NCBI GenBank assembly: GCA_902616165.1
Contig: CACMRS010000005.1
Coordinates: 1-40,512, forward strand
Direction: 5' to 3'
Length of the DNA: 40,512 bases
DNA from: an uncultured Pelagibacteraceae bacterium
GTDB lineage: Bacteria; Pseudomonadota; Alphaproteobacteria; Pelagibacterales; Pelagibacteraceae
The position numbers and the translations under genes are program-made. The notes beneath the pieces were generated by a model. The model was not told the DNA's origin, did not search any database, and saw only the letters and a list, made by a program, of their open reading frames with translations. Of the stretch, positions 8,723 through 16,756 are shown one piece after another. Within the stretch, counting starts at the first letter, position 1; the number at the start of each line of letters is the position of its first letter.

Positions 8723-10828
8723 ATGAGCGGAACAGTCGAAACAATACTATTATATACAATCGGAGCTGGTTTATTATCTATCGTTTATGGATTTTTAACT
8801 GGTAAAAACATTCTTAATTCAAGTGCAGGAAACAAAAAAATGCAAGATATTGCATCTGCAATTCAAATTGGTGCAAAAGCATATTTAGCAAGACAATACA
8901 AAACTATTGCTATTGTTGGTGCTGTAGTTTTAGTTATTGTAAGTATTGCATTCAGTCCATTAGTAGGTCTAGGATATTTAATAGGTGCTGCTTTATCAGG
9001 TATAGCAGGTTATGTTGGAATGCTAGTTTCTGTAGAAGCAAATGTAAGAACTGCTGAAGCATCAAGAAAAGGCTTAGCTCAGGGTCTATCTGTTGCATTT
9101 AAATCTGGTGCTGTAACCGGAATGTTGGTTGCTGGTTTAGCTTTATTAGCTATAGCTGTTTATTATTATATATTATTAAAATCTAATGTTGAAGAAAGGG
9201 AAATAGTAAATGCATTAGTTGCATTAGGTTTTGGTGCTTCTCTAATCTCTATTTTTGCAAGATTAGGTGGCGGAATTTTTACAAAAGGTGCAGACGTAGG
9301 TGCTGACTTAGTTGGAAAAGTTGAAGCTGGAATTCCAGAGGATGATCCTAGAAATCCTGCTGTAATAGCAGATAACGTTGGTGACAACGTAGGAGATTGT
9401 GCTGGTATGGCTGCTGATTTATTTGAAACATATGCTGTTACAATTGTTGCAACAATGGTTTTATCTTCAATTTTTTTTGTTGGTGATCTGAATATGATGA
9501 TTTACCCTTTATCTATTGGTGCTGCATGTTTGTTAACATCTATTCTTGGAACATTTTTTGTTAAACTTGGAAAAAGTAATAATGTTATGAATGCTTTATA
9601 TAAAGGATTTGTTGTATCTGCAGTAGCATCTTTAGTAATTCTATGGCCTGTTACAGATCATGTTATTGGTTTTGCAAATGAGTACACAATAAATGATAAG
9701 ACATTTAATGGAATGGATCTTTATTATTGTGGTGTCATAGGATTAGTTATTACTGGATTATTAATCTGGATTACTGAATACTATACTGGAACAAGTTATA
9801 GACCAGTAAAATCTGTAGCATTATCCTCTACAACTGGTCATGGTACAAATGTTATTCAAGGGCTGGCTGTTTCTATGGAAGCAACTGCAATACCAGCATT
9901 AATAATTGTTGCTGGAATTCTTATTACTAATTCTATTGCTGGACTTTTTGGGATTGCAATTGCAGTAACTACTATGCTTGCTTTAGCTGGTATGGTTGTT
10001 GCTTTAGATGCATACGGACCAGTCACTGACAATGCTGGTGGTATAGCGGAAATGTCTAATCTTGATAAAAAAGTAAGAAAAACAACAGACGCTTTAGATG
10101 CTGTAGGTAACACTACAAAAGCTGTTACGAAAGGATATGCTATTGGTTCAGCTGGTTTAGGTGCATTAGTTTTATTTGCAGCTTATACTGAAGATATTAA
10201 ACATTTCTCAAAAGAAGCAGGTTCTGCTTTAGAAGGTATTGTTGTCACTTTTGATTTATCAAATCCTTATGTCGTTGTAGGTCTTCTAATTGGTGGAATG
10301 TTACCATATTTATTTGGATCAATGGGAATGCAAGCTGTTGGAAGAGCTGGTGGTGCTGTAGTTGTTGAAGTGAGAAGACAATTTAAAAAATTCCCTGGTA
10401 TTATGAAAAGAAAACAAAAACCAGATTATGCAAAATTAGTTGATTTATTAACTGTAGCAGCAATTAAAGAGATGATTATACCGTCTTTACTACCCGTGCT
10501 TTCACCAGTTGTACTTTACTTTATAATTTTAAGTATAGGTGGCCAAGTAGCAGCACTGGCATCAGTAGGAGCAATGCTGTTGGGAGTTATTATAACTGGT
10601 CTTTTTGTTGCCGTATCAATGACAGCTGGTGGCGGTGCTTGGGACAATGCTAAAAAATATATTGAAGACGGTAATCATGGTGGTAAAGGTTCAGAAGCTC
10701 ATAAGGCAGCTGTTACTGGTGATACAGTTGGTGATCCCTACAAAGATACAGCTGGTCCAGCGGTTAATCCCATGATTAAAATCACAAATATTGTTGCTTT
10801 ATTATTATTGGCAGTAATCGCAGGATAA
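8723..10828 (+). CDS. hppA: Proton-translocating membrane pyrophosphatase (K+-independent type)
   Basis: An integral membrane pump coupling pyrophosphate hydrolysis to H+ export, which recovers energy from biosynthetic PPi. The ATG at 8723 is preferred because it has an AAGG upstream and gives [16 protein letters not shown] at the first membrane helix; an in-frame ATG at 8675 would add 16 hydrophilic residues. The 701-residue protein has many membrane segments. The substrate-binding loops are [19 protein letters not shown] at about residues 190-210 followed by [15 protein letters not shown], and near the C-terminus [19 protein letters not shown]466 in GNTTKA marks the K+-independent class; K+-dependent pumps have Ala there. 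It converges on bamE with one base between stops. Confidence 0.97.
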   Translation: MSGTVETILLYTIGAGLLSIVYGFLTGKNILNSSAGNKKMQDIASAIQIGAKAYLARQYKTIAIVGAVVLVIVSIAFSPLVGLGYLIGAALSGIAGYVGMLVSVEANVRTAEASRKGLAQGLSVAFKSGAVTGMLVAGLALLAIAVYYYILLKSNVEEREIVNALVALGFGASLISIFARLGGGIFTKGADVGADLVGKVEAGIPEDDPRNPAVIADNVGDNVGDCAGMAADLFETYAVTIVATMVLSSIFFVGDLNMMIYPLSIGAACLLTSILGTFFVKLGKSNNVMNALYKGFVVSAVASLVILWPVTDHVIGFANEYTINDKTFNGMDLYYCGVIGLVITGLLIWITEYYTGTSYRPVKSVALSSTTGHGTNVIQGLAVSMEATAIPALIIVAGILITNSIAGLFGIAIAVTTMLALAGMVVALDAYGPVTDNAGGIAEMSNLDKKVRKTTDALDAVGNTTKAVTKGYAIGSAGLGALVLFAAYTEDIKHFSKEAGSALEGIVVTFDLSNPYVVVGLLIGGMLPYLFGSMGMQAVGRAGGAVVVEVRRQFKKFPGIMKRKQKPDYAKLVDLLTVAAIKEMIIPSLLPVLSPVVLYFIILSIGGQVAALASVGAMLLGVIITGLFVAVSMTAGGGAWDNAKKYIEDGNHGGKGSEAHKAAVTGDTVGDPYKDTAGPAVNPMIKITNIVALLLLAVIAG

Positions 10829-10829
10829 A

Positions 10830-11309
10830 TTATTTTGATCTTGATCTTTTTTTGGCCTTCTGCCCAAGGGGGTCATTAATTTTTTGTCTCAAACTAGACA
10901 TAAAACTATAGATAAAAGAATTTCTCTCAAAATCTGTACTTGTTGTATTTTCAACTATTTTTATATTTTCCATATCATCTTTATTGTAAAATTCTTTTTT
11001 TTTCAAAATTCCGTATTGGTTAATTTCTAATATTAAAACATCATTCTTATGTATTTTTACTTTTCCTAGTTGTAATAACTCTGATTGTGTGTGCTTTCTT
11101 TCAATGTATATCCACAGATCATTATCAAATTTACTTTGTGTTGAAGGATTACCAAGTATCTGTCTTATATCATTAGTGTTACTTTTATTAACAATTAATT
11201 TTTCTTGTTTTTTTTCCAAAAAAGGTACACCGTGATGTTTGATAACTGGCTTTAAAGTACAATTTGTAACTATAAAAGAAAGTATAATTATATATAATAA
11301 TTTTATCAT
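10830..11309 (-). CDS. bamE: Outer-membrane assembly lipoprotein BamE (SmpA/OmlA)
   Basis: An accessory lipoprotein of the BAM complex, which inserts beta-barrel proteins in the outer membrane. The N-terminus is a lipoprotein signal (hydrophobic IIILSFIVTN) with the lipid-accepting Cys17. The SmpA/OmlA domain follows: KSNTNDIRQILGNPS, DLWIYIERK and VLILEINQYGILKKKEFYN, with a polar Lys/Arg-rich tail. The start is fixed by the signal peptide. Its ATG (11307-11309 on the complement) overlaps the ATG of the divergent chaperone gene, so its promoter must lie inside that gene. It converges with hppA. Confidence 0.9.
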   Translation of the reverse strand: MIKLLYIIILSFIVTNCTLKPVIKHHGVPFLEKKQEKLIVNKSNTNDIRQILGNPSTQSKFDNDLWIYIERKHTQSELLQLGKVKIHKNDVLILEINQYGILKKKEFYNKDDMENIKIVENTTSTDFERNSFIYSFMSSLRQKINDPLGQKAKKRSRSK

Positions 11310-11775
11310 GAGTGAAAAATATTTACATATTTATAACATTTTAATTAATTTCACTAGAAATAAAGAATTATATCAGCATCTTAAAAGAGATGATGATTTT
11401 TCTGATCGTTTATCTATATTTTTACTTCATTTTTCATTCTTTTTAAAAAATTTTAAAAATGATAAAAATAAGAAAATTTTACAAGAAATTTATGATTTTA
11501 ATTTCAGACAATTAGAATTAAGCATCAGAGAAATTGGTTATGGAGATCAGTCAATAAATAAAAAAATGAAGGAATATATCAATTTATTCCATTCGATGGT
11601 TTCGGAAATTCACTTTTGGAATAATTTAAATAGACCAGATAAATTGAAAATAATCTCTACTTTTTTAGATCCTCTTGGAAATAATGAGAAATTACTTGAT
11701 TATTTTGATGATTTTAACAACAATTTATCAAAAAAAAATTTGAATTTTTATTTAAAAAGTGTAATTAACCACTAA
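11308..11775 (+). CDS. Ubiquinol-cytochrome c chaperone family protein (bc1 complex assembly)
   Basis: This family (CBP3/UQCC1-like) is linked to assembly of the cytochrome bc1 complex. The 155 residues are mostly helical. The conserved core is [29 protein letters not shown], matching the family pattern F-x-x-m-D-x-x-L-R-E-m-G-V-G-D. The ATG at 11308 ([12 protein letters not shown]) is chosen; the frame extends upstream to 11239, but only inside bamE and without family similarity. bamE next to this chaperone is the usual alphaproteobacterial arrangement. rpmF follows after two bases. Confidence 0.85.
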   Translation: MSEKYLHIYNILINFTRNKELYQHLKRDDDFSDRLSIFLLHFSFFLKNFKNDKNKKILQEIYDFNFRQLELSIREIGYGDQSINKKMKEYINLFHSMVSEIHFWNNLNRPDKLKIISTFLDPLGNNEKLLDYFDDFNNNLSKKNLNFYLKSVINH

Positions 11776-11777
11776 TT

Positions 11778-11960
11778 ATGGCTGTACCAAAACGAAAACA
11801 AACCCCTTCCAGAACTGGGATGAGAAGAGCACAGACAATGAAATTTTCAACTAAAAATATAGTTGAAGATAAAAAAACTGGCGAATATAGACTTTCTCAC
11901 CATCTTGATCTTAAAACTGGCATGTATAAGGGCAGACAAGTTTTGGACCCAAAAGAATAG
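11778..11960 (+). CDS. rpmF: Ribosomal protein L32
   Basis: A small protein of the large ribosomal subunit. The 60 residues start [18 protein letters not shown], which is diagnostic, and continue with an alphaproteobacterial-style tail ([17 protein letters not shown]). It has no zinc-finger Cys set. It lies two bases after the bc1 chaperone gene and 19 bases before plsX. The DUF177 (YceD) gene that often accompanies rpmF in bacteria is not beside it. Confidence 0.96.
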   Translation: MAVPKRKQTPSRTGMRRAQTMKFSTKNIVEDKKTGEYRLSHHLDLKTGMYKGRQVLDPKE

Positions 11961-11979
11961 TATATAATAATCGATAATA

Positions 11980-12981
11980 ATGTCAGATTTGATAAAAATT
12001 GCAGTGGATGCAATGGGCGGTGACGGTTCACCAAAAAAAATAATTGATGGAATTATTTTGAACCATTCAACAAATAAAAAAAATTTTTTTAAAATTTTTG
12101 GAGATAAAAAGATAATTGATCCATTAATAAATACAAAGATTTCTTCAGAGTTTTTTGAAATAATTCATACAGAAAAAAAAATTGAAAGTACTGACAGCCC
12201 ATTAGAAGGTGCTAAAAGAGGTAAAGATACAAGTATGTGGCTTGCTATTCAAAGTGTTAAAAATAAAGAAGCTGATATAGTTATATCTGCTGGTAATACT
12301 GGCGCACTTTTAGTTGTATCAAAATTAAATTTAAAAATGATTGAAAATATTGATAAACCCGCCTTGTCTGCTTTATGGCCTAACAAAAAAGGTATGAGTG
12401 TTGTATTGGATTTAGGTGCCAATATAGAATGTAGTTCTAAGAATTTATTAGATTTTTCAATTATGGGAGCTTCCTTATATACTTCACTATATCCATATGA
12501 TAAACCAAATGTAGCTTTATTGAATATAGGCTCAGAAGAATTAAAAGGAAATGAGACTATCAAAGAAACTTATCAATTGTTAAATGAGAAAAAATCCGAC
12601 AATTTTAATTTTGCTGGATATATTGAAGGAAATCATCTAATGGATGGTAAAGTTAACGTTATTGTTTCCGATGGATTCACAGGAAATGTTGCACTTAAAA
12701 CTGCAGAAGGCACAGCTAATTTTATTACTAGTGAATTAAAAAATGCATTGACTGGGACATTGATAGGTAAAATTTCATCTTTATTAAATATATCAAACCT
12801 AACGAAATTTAAGAAAAGACTAGATCCAAGACTATATAATGGAGCAATTTTTATTGGTTTGGATTCTCCAGTAGTTAAAAGTCATGGAGGAATTGATTAT
12901 ATTGGTTTTTCAAACTCTTTAGATGTTTGTCATAGAATTGTAAAAGGTAATTTGATAGAAAAGATCAAGCAAAATATTTAA
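11980..12981 (+). CDS. plsX: Phosphate acyltransferase PlsX
   Basis: Makes acyl-phosphate from acyl-ACP, the acyl donor used by PlsY for phospholipid synthesis; peripheral to the inner membrane. The 333 residues begin IKIAVDAMGGDGSPKKII. ADIVISAGNTGALLV, LDLGANIECSS, VALLNIGSEELKGNE, VIVSDGFTGNVALKTAEG and PVVKSHG follow in family order. It is followed two bases later by ihfA. The fabH gene usually found between them in alphaproteobacteria is missing. Confidence 0.96.
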   Translation: MSDLIKIAVDAMGGDGSPKKIIDGIILNHSTNKKNFFKIFGDKKIIDPLINTKISSEFFEIIHTEKKIESTDSPLEGAKRGKDTSMWLAIQSVKNKEADIVISAGNTGALLVVSKLNLKMIENIDKPALSALWPNKKGMSVVLDLGANIECSSKNLLDFSIMGASLYTSLYPYDKPNVALLNIGSEELKGNETIKETYQLLNEKKSDNFNFAGYIEGNHLMDGKVNVIVSDGFTGNVALKTAEGTANFITSELKNALTGTLIGKISSLLNISNLTKFKKRLDPRLYNGAIFIGLDSPVVKSHGGIDYIGFSNSLDVCHRIVKGNLIEKIKQNI

Positions 12982-12982
12982 T

Positions 12983-13282
12983 ATGAGAATTAATTTAACT
13001 AAAAAAGACTTAGTTAATTTGGTTTATATGCAGCTTGGTTTTTCGAAACAAGTATCTGAAAATTTAATTGAAGATTTTTTATCAACTATTGTATCTAACA
13101 TTATAAATGAAAAAAAATTAAAATTATCCAAATTTGGAACTTTTTCCATTAGACAAAAAAAATCAAGAATTGGAAGAAATCCTAAAACAAAAGAAGCAAA
13201 AGTGATTTCAAGCAGAGATGTTGTGTTATTTAAACCATCTAGGGAATTTAAAGAATTTGTAAATTTGAGGGATAATGGATAA
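12983..13282 (+). CDS. ihfA: Integration host factor, alpha subunit
   Basis: A DNA-bending nucleoid protein that works as a heterodimer with IhfB. The 99 residues have the HU/IHF fold: a helical N-terminal half (LTKKDLVNLVYMQLGFSK), LKLSKFGTFSIRQKKSRIGRNPKTKEA, and the DNA-binding beta-arm with GRNPKT. The alpha assignment over HU or IhfB comes mainly from the plsX-ihfA-merR context. Its last bases overlap the merR gene by eight. Confidence 0.9.
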   Translation: MRINLTKKDLVNLVYMQLGFSKQVSENLIEDFLSTIVSNIINEKKLKLSKFGTFSIRQKKSRIGRNPKTKEAKVISSRDVVLFKPSREFKEFVNLRDNG

Positions 13283-13658
13283 ATTAGATAGTGCTTATAA
13301 GACTATTGGGGAAGTTGCTAAAATATTAAATCTTAAATCTAATGATAAAGGTGCTTTACCTACACATGTAATAAGGTTTTGGGAAACCCAATTTAAACAA
13401 ATTAAACCAAAGATATTAAATTCAAATAGGAGATATTATGATGAGAAAACAATAAATCTTCTCAAAAAAGTTAAATTTTTACTTAAAGAGCAAGGTATGA
13501 CAATAAATGGTGTAAAAAAAATATTAGATAATGAAGATTCTTTAAAGCTTGACGAAATTGCAGATAAATCTATAAGAACTGAAAATTTAAAAGTTAAGTT
13601 ATTAAAAATTTCTAATAAATTAAAAGAATTAAAAAATGGCAAAAAAAACACATATTAA
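13275..13658 (+). CDS. MerR-family transcriptional regulator
   Basis: A 127-residue DNA-binding protein with an N-terminal winged helix-turn-helix: YKTIGEVAKILNL, HVIRFWETQFKQIKP, NRRYYDEKTINLLKKVKFLL. A short C-terminal helix follows (to about residue 125) without Cys ligands or an obvious effector domain. It is the uncharacterised MerR protein that habitually follows ihfA in alphaproteobacteria. It overlaps ihfA by eight bases and rpmG by 23. The target genes are unknown. Confidence 0.88.
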   Translation: MDKLDSAYKTIGEVAKILNLKSNDKGALPTHVIRFWETQFKQIKPKILNSNRRYYDEKTINLLKKVKFLLKEQGMTINGVKKILDNEDSLKLDEIADKSIRTENLKVKLLKISNKLKELKNGKKNTY

Positions 13659-13827
13659 AGTGAGAATGGTACCTGAGGCGAAACCAGATAGTCCATACTT
13701 CTATTATGTAAAAAAACCAGCTGGAGGAGAAAAAGCTAAAGTTAAACTTTCTGCAAAAAAATACAATCCAGACACAAGAAAACACGAATTATTCGTGGAA
13801 AAAAAGCTTCCACCACATAGCAAGTAA
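13636..13827 (+). CDS. rpmG: Ribosomal protein L33
   Basis: A small large-subunit ribosomal protein of 63 residues. It begins MAKKTHIKVRMVPEA and ends YNPDTRKHELFVEKKLPP, matching the alphaproteobacterial Cys-free L33 form. The start lies 23 bases inside the end of the MerR gene. Its TAA is immediately followed by the stop of the chorismate mutase gene on the other strand. Confidence 0.92.
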   Translation: MAKKTHIKVRMVPEAKPDSPYFYYVKKPAGGEKAKVKLSAKKYNPDTRKHELFVEKKLPPHSK

Positions 13828-14118
13828 TTACTTCTTTTTAAAGTTTCTTTTTTCGTAATCAATATAAGATAAAATCATATTTTTCCAAATTCGATTAGTG
13901 ATTTTAGGATCAATCTTTAGTTTCTTAGATTTTGAGTGAATTTTTTTGAGTATAAGATTGATACGTTTTTTATCCACTATTTCTTTTTTAAATTCTTTAA
14001 GTTTTAAAACTTCTTTTACAAGATTTGTTCTATATTTAATTAAAGATAATAACTTATTGTCTAACTTATCTAATTTAGATCTTATTATTTCTAATTTTTT
14101 TTTGTTTTGAGGCGACAT
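13828..14118 (-). CDS. Chorismate mutase, AroQ (type II) fold
   Basis: Rearranges chorismate to prephenate on the way to phenylalanine and tyrosine. The 96-residue all-helical protein matches the small AroQ class. The first helix reads IRSKLDKLDNKLLSLIKYRTNLV (the family's R-x-x-I-D-x-x-D-x-x-L-x-x-L-x-x-R), then VKEVLKLKEF with the central Lys, and a last helix IWKNMILSYIDYEK. It stands alone, converging on rpmG and divergent from ctaA with a 43-base gap. No prephenate dehydratase domain is fused. Confidence 0.85.
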   Translation of the reverse strand: MSPQNKKKLEIIRSKLDKLDNKLLSLIKYRTNLVKEVLKLKEFKKEIVDKKRINLILKKIHSKSKKLKIDPKITNRIWKNMILSYIDYEKRNFKKK

Positions 14119-14161
14119 TTAATTTATTGGTTTAATTAATAATTATTATATTTATCTATTC

Positions 14162-15187
14162 ATGTACAGTCAGAATTATTCTTTAAATTCTCAATTAAAA
14201 ATATGGATGATCACTTTATTATTGATGATCATTCTAATAATTTTAGTAGGGGGCTTAACCAGATTAACTGACTCTGGACTATCAATTACCACTTGGGAAC
14301 TTTTTGTTGGCACATTGCCCCCTTTAACAAGTGACAAATGGATAGAATATTTTGATCTCTATAAAACAATACCTGAATTTAAAGAGCAAAATTTCAATAT
14401 GACTTTAAATGAATTTAAAATAATTTTTTGGTGGGAATGGGCACATCGACAATTGGGGAGATTAATTGGTCTAACCGTTCTTTTACCAATGATTTATTTT
14501 ACAATTAAAAATGGTTTTTGGATTTTGAGAGAATATTCAATTATTTTTTTCTTAGTGTGTTTTCAGGGATTTATTGGATGGTACATGGTTTCGAGTGGTT
14601 TAGTAGATAGAGTTGATGTTAGTCATTATAGATTATCACTACATTTATTTATTGCTTTTATTATTTTATCTTTAGTTTTCTGGAAGTTTTTAAAACTAAC
14701 AAATATAAGAATTAATCAAATCAATATTAAATTAAACTTAATTAAATTTTTTCTTTTATTATTATTTTTGCAATTAATAATTGGAGCATTTGTGTCCGGG
14801 ATGGATGCTGGAAAAATTTATAATACTTGGCCTTTAATGGGCTCATCATATTTCCCAGATGACAGTGTAATTAATGATTTGTTTAATCTTAAAGTATTTA
14901 ATGATCAATCACTTGTTCAGTTTATTCATAGAAATTTAGCATATTTAATTGTCATATTATATTTTTACATGCTTTATTTTGTTTTAAAAAATGGAAATAT
15001 AAATTTAAGAATTCCAATCCTCATTATTGGAATTTCTTTATTGTTTCAAATTGTTTTGGGAGTTATTACAATTTTATCTGGAGTAAAAATGATTTATGCA
15101 TCTCTACACCAGATAAATTCTATTTTAATAATACTTTCAACATTGTATTTTCTTTATATTGTAAAATATAAAGGATCTAATTATTAG
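14162..15187 (+). CDS. ctaA: Heme A synthase (COX15/CtaA)
   Basis: An inner-membrane enzyme oxidising the C8 methyl of heme O to make heme A for cytochrome c oxidase. The 341 residues hold about eight membrane helices. The heme-ligand histidines are in place: H95 (WEWAHRQLGR), H161 (HYRLSLHLF), H256 (QFIHRNLAY) and H316 (ASLHQINS). VGGLTRLTDSGLSI near the N-terminus is diagnostic. It converges on metY 28 bases away. Confidence 0.96.
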   Translation: MYSQNYSLNSQLKIWMITLLLMIILIILVGGLTRLTDSGLSITTWELFVGTLPPLTSDKWIEYFDLYKTIPEFKEQNFNMTLNEFKIIFWWEWAHRQLGRLIGLTVLLPMIYFTIKNGFWILREYSIIFFLVCFQGFIGWYMVSSGLVDRVDVSHYRLSLHLFIAFIILSLVFWKFLKLTNIRINQINIKLNLIKFFLLLLFLQLIIGAFVSGMDAGKIYNTWPLMGSSYFPDDSVINDLFNLKVFNDQSLVQFIHRNLAYLIVILYFYMLYFVLKNGNINLRIPILIIGISLLFQIVLGVITILSGVKMIYASLHQINSILIILSTLYFLYIVKYKGSNY

Positions 15188-15215
15188 TTCCTATTTGTAG
15201 ACATTAAAACTCAAA

Positions 15216-16544
15216 TTAGCTTACAGCTTTTAAATTACCTTTTGAAGATTTATTCAATGCTTGATCAAGATCCTCAATAATATCATCGATGTGTTCAATA
15301 CCGATACAAAGTCTCACATAACTTTGTGTTACACCTGATGCAGCTAGTTCTTTCTCATTTAATTGACTATGAGTTGTACTTGCTGGATGAATTGCTAAAC
15401 TTCTAGCATCACCAATATTAGCAACGTGATAGAACATCTTTAAAGACTCGATAAATTTTTTACCAGCTTCAATACCACCTTTAAGTTCGATACCAATCAT
15501 TGGTCCATTTCCTCCTTGAAGATATTTTTTTGCTCTATTAGCTATAGGTTTATCATGTTCAGTAGAATAAATAACTTTTGTAACTTCTTTATGCTTTTTA
15601 AGAAAATCAACTACATATTCAGCATTAGCACAATGTTGTCTCATTCTTAAAGCAACTGTTTCAAGCCCTTGAATTATTGCAAAAGCATTATCTGGAGCCA
15701 GAGCTGATCCCAAATCTCTTAATAAACAAACTCTTGCCCTAACTGCAAATGGTACATTGGCACCAGTTAGTTCTGGTACAGCCTTTCCCCAAATTACACC
15801 ACCATAACTATTATCAGGTTCATTAAATAAAGGTTGTCTTTTAGGATCAGCGGTCCAATCAAAGTTACCACTATCAACTATACTTCCTGCAACTGCTGTA
15901 CCATGTCCACCTATATATTTTGTAAGTGAGTGAATTACTACTGCAGCTCCATGTTCAATCGGTCTACATATTACTGGTGCAGCTGTGTTATCCATTATTA
16001 GTGGAATGTTATATTTTCTTCCAATGTCAGAAACTTCCTGTATTGGAAACACTCTTAAATATGGATTTGGTAAGGTTTCACCGTAAAAAGCTCTAGTTTT
16101 ATCATCTATTAACTTTTCAAAATTTTCAGGATTACTTGGATCTGCATATCTTATCTCTATCCCAAGTTTGCTAAGTGTATGTGTGAATAAAGATACTGTA
16201 CCACCATAAAGATCAGTTGAGCTTACTATATTATCACCGGCTTGGGCTACATTTAATACAGCAAACGTTGATGCAGTTTGACCTGAAGATACAGTTACAC
16301 ATGACAGACCACCTTCAAGAGCGGCAACTCTTTTTTCCAGGACATCATTTGTTGGGTTCATAATACGAGTGTAGATGTTACCAAATTCTTTCAGAGCGAA
16401 AAGGTTAGCAGCGTGCTCTGTGTTGTTAAATTTGTACGATGTTGTTCTATAAATTGGAACAGCTACAGCGTTCGTCGCTGGATCACTCCTATAGTCACCA
16501 CCATGTATGGCAATAGTTTCAGGGTTATTTCTTTTTTTAGTCAT
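15216..16544 (-). CDS. metY: O-acetylhomoserine sulfhydrylase/aminocarboxypropyltransferase
   Basis: A PLP enzyme converting O-acetylhomoserine and a sulfur nucleophile to homocysteine or methionine in the cytoplasm. The 442 residues start TIAIHGGDYRSDPATNAVAVPIY. YTRIMNPTNDVLEKRVAALEGG, the PLP lysine K209 (HSLTKYIGGHG) and the C-terminal SYVRLCIGIEHIDDI follow. The ATG (16542-16544) has a strong ribosome site AAGGAG four bases upstream. That site lies in the 3' strand of a SAM-V riboswitch, itself preceded by a SAM-II aptamer. Expression should therefore fall when S-adenosylmethionine is abundant. The gene's base composition is less AT-skewed than the island genes. Confidence 0.95.
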   Translation of the reverse strand: MTKKRNNPETIAIHGGDYRSDPATNAVAVPIYRTTSYKFNNTEHAANLFALKEFGNIYTRIMNPTNDVLEKRVAALEGGLSCVTVSSGQTASTFAVLNVAQAGDNIVSSTDLYGGTVSLFTHTLSKLGIEIRYADPSNPENFEKLIDDKTRAFYGETLPNPYLRVFPIQEVSDIGRKYNIPLIMDNTAAPVICRPIEHGAAVVIHSLTKYIGGHGTAVAGSIVDSGNFDWTADPKRQPLFNEPDNSYGGVIWGKAVPELTGANVPFAVRARVCLLRDLGSALAPDNAFAIIQGLETVALRMRQHCANAEYVVDFLKKHKEVTKVIYSTEHDKPIANRAKKYLQGGNGPMIGIELKGGIEAGKKFIESLKMFYHVANIGDARSLAIHPASTTHSQLNEKELAASGVTQSYVRLCIGIEHIDDIIEDLDQALNKSSKGNLKAVS

Positions 16545-16548
16545 TTTA

Positions 16549-16607
16549 CTCCTTTTTTAGTGCTTCAACATTATGTTAGGCGCACAATACAGTTCAAATG
16601 CCTACCG
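16549..16607 (-). ncRNA. SAM-V riboswitch of metY
   Basis: Read on the metY strand, P1 pairs UAGGC (16604-16600) with GCCUA (16581-16577). The loop AUUUGAACUGUAUUGUGC follows. The pseudoknot pairs GUGC (16585-16582) with GCAC (16563-16560), continuing into CUAAAAAAGGAG. The ribosome site AAGGAG (16554-16549) is part of this 3' strand, four bases before the metY ATG. Ligand binding would thus hide it and block translation, as described for SAM-V in Pelagibacter. Identified from recalled consensus and pairing, not by a covariance search. Confidence 0.85.
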
Positions 16608-16630
16608 ATTTTATTATTATTATGAAATTT

Positions 16631-16674
16631 CCTTTTTAGCAGTTAAAAGCCCGCAATAGGATCAAATCGGCAAC
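16631..16674 (-). ncRNA. SAM-II riboswitch upstream of the metY SAM-V element
   Basis: The metY-strand RNA contains GCC (16671-16669), the loop GAUUUGAUCCUAUUGC, the closing GGC, a U-rich linker and the conserved GCUAAAAAGG (16640-16631). The loop and 3' element closely resemble the alphaproteobacterial SAM-II aptamer, in which the 3' element folds back on the loop as a pseudoknot. The short P1 and exact boundaries are uncertain. It lies about 25 bases 5' of SAM-V. I see no convincing GC-rich terminator between the two. Confidence 0.75.
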
Positions 16675-16680
16675 TTTTTT

Positions 16681-16696
16681 GTAGCATATTAGCTAC
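16681..16696. repeat. Inverted repeat GTAGC-6-GCTAC beside the SAM-II aptamer
   Basis: A perfect 5-bp inverted repeat with a six-base loop, in the 212-base space between divergent metY and rplM. On the metY transcript it lies a few bases 5' of the SAM-II aptamer and contains GUAGCUAA, resembling that aptamer's 3' element. On the rplM strand no U-tract follows it, so it is not a terminator there. Confidence 0.55.
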
Positions 16697-16718
16697 ATAT
16701 TTCAAGCTAAATATAAAA

Positions 16719-16746
16719 TTGACTTTGTAATTATTAATAGTATTAA
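16719..16746 (+). promoter_or_regulatory. Candidate promoter for rplM-rpsI
   Basis: TTGACT at 16719-16724 and TATTAA at 16741-16746 are spaced by 16 bases. Transcription would begin only a few bases before the rplM ATG at 16757, giving a very short leader. No ribosome site is visible before the ATG. Confidence 0.45.
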
Positions 16747-16756
16747 TCCTCGCACA

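Noticed and set aside
9856..10113. An 85-residue minus-strand frame inside hppA
   Set aside because: Opposite a strongly conserved membrane-protein gene; composition is that of a reverse-strand shadow.
12249..12563. A 104-residue minus-strand frame within plsX
   Set aside because: Covers the conserved plsX core in antisense; no independent support.
16620..16640. Short palindrome GAAATTTC after SAM-II considered as a terminator
   Set aside because: Too weak a stem and no U-run directly after it.
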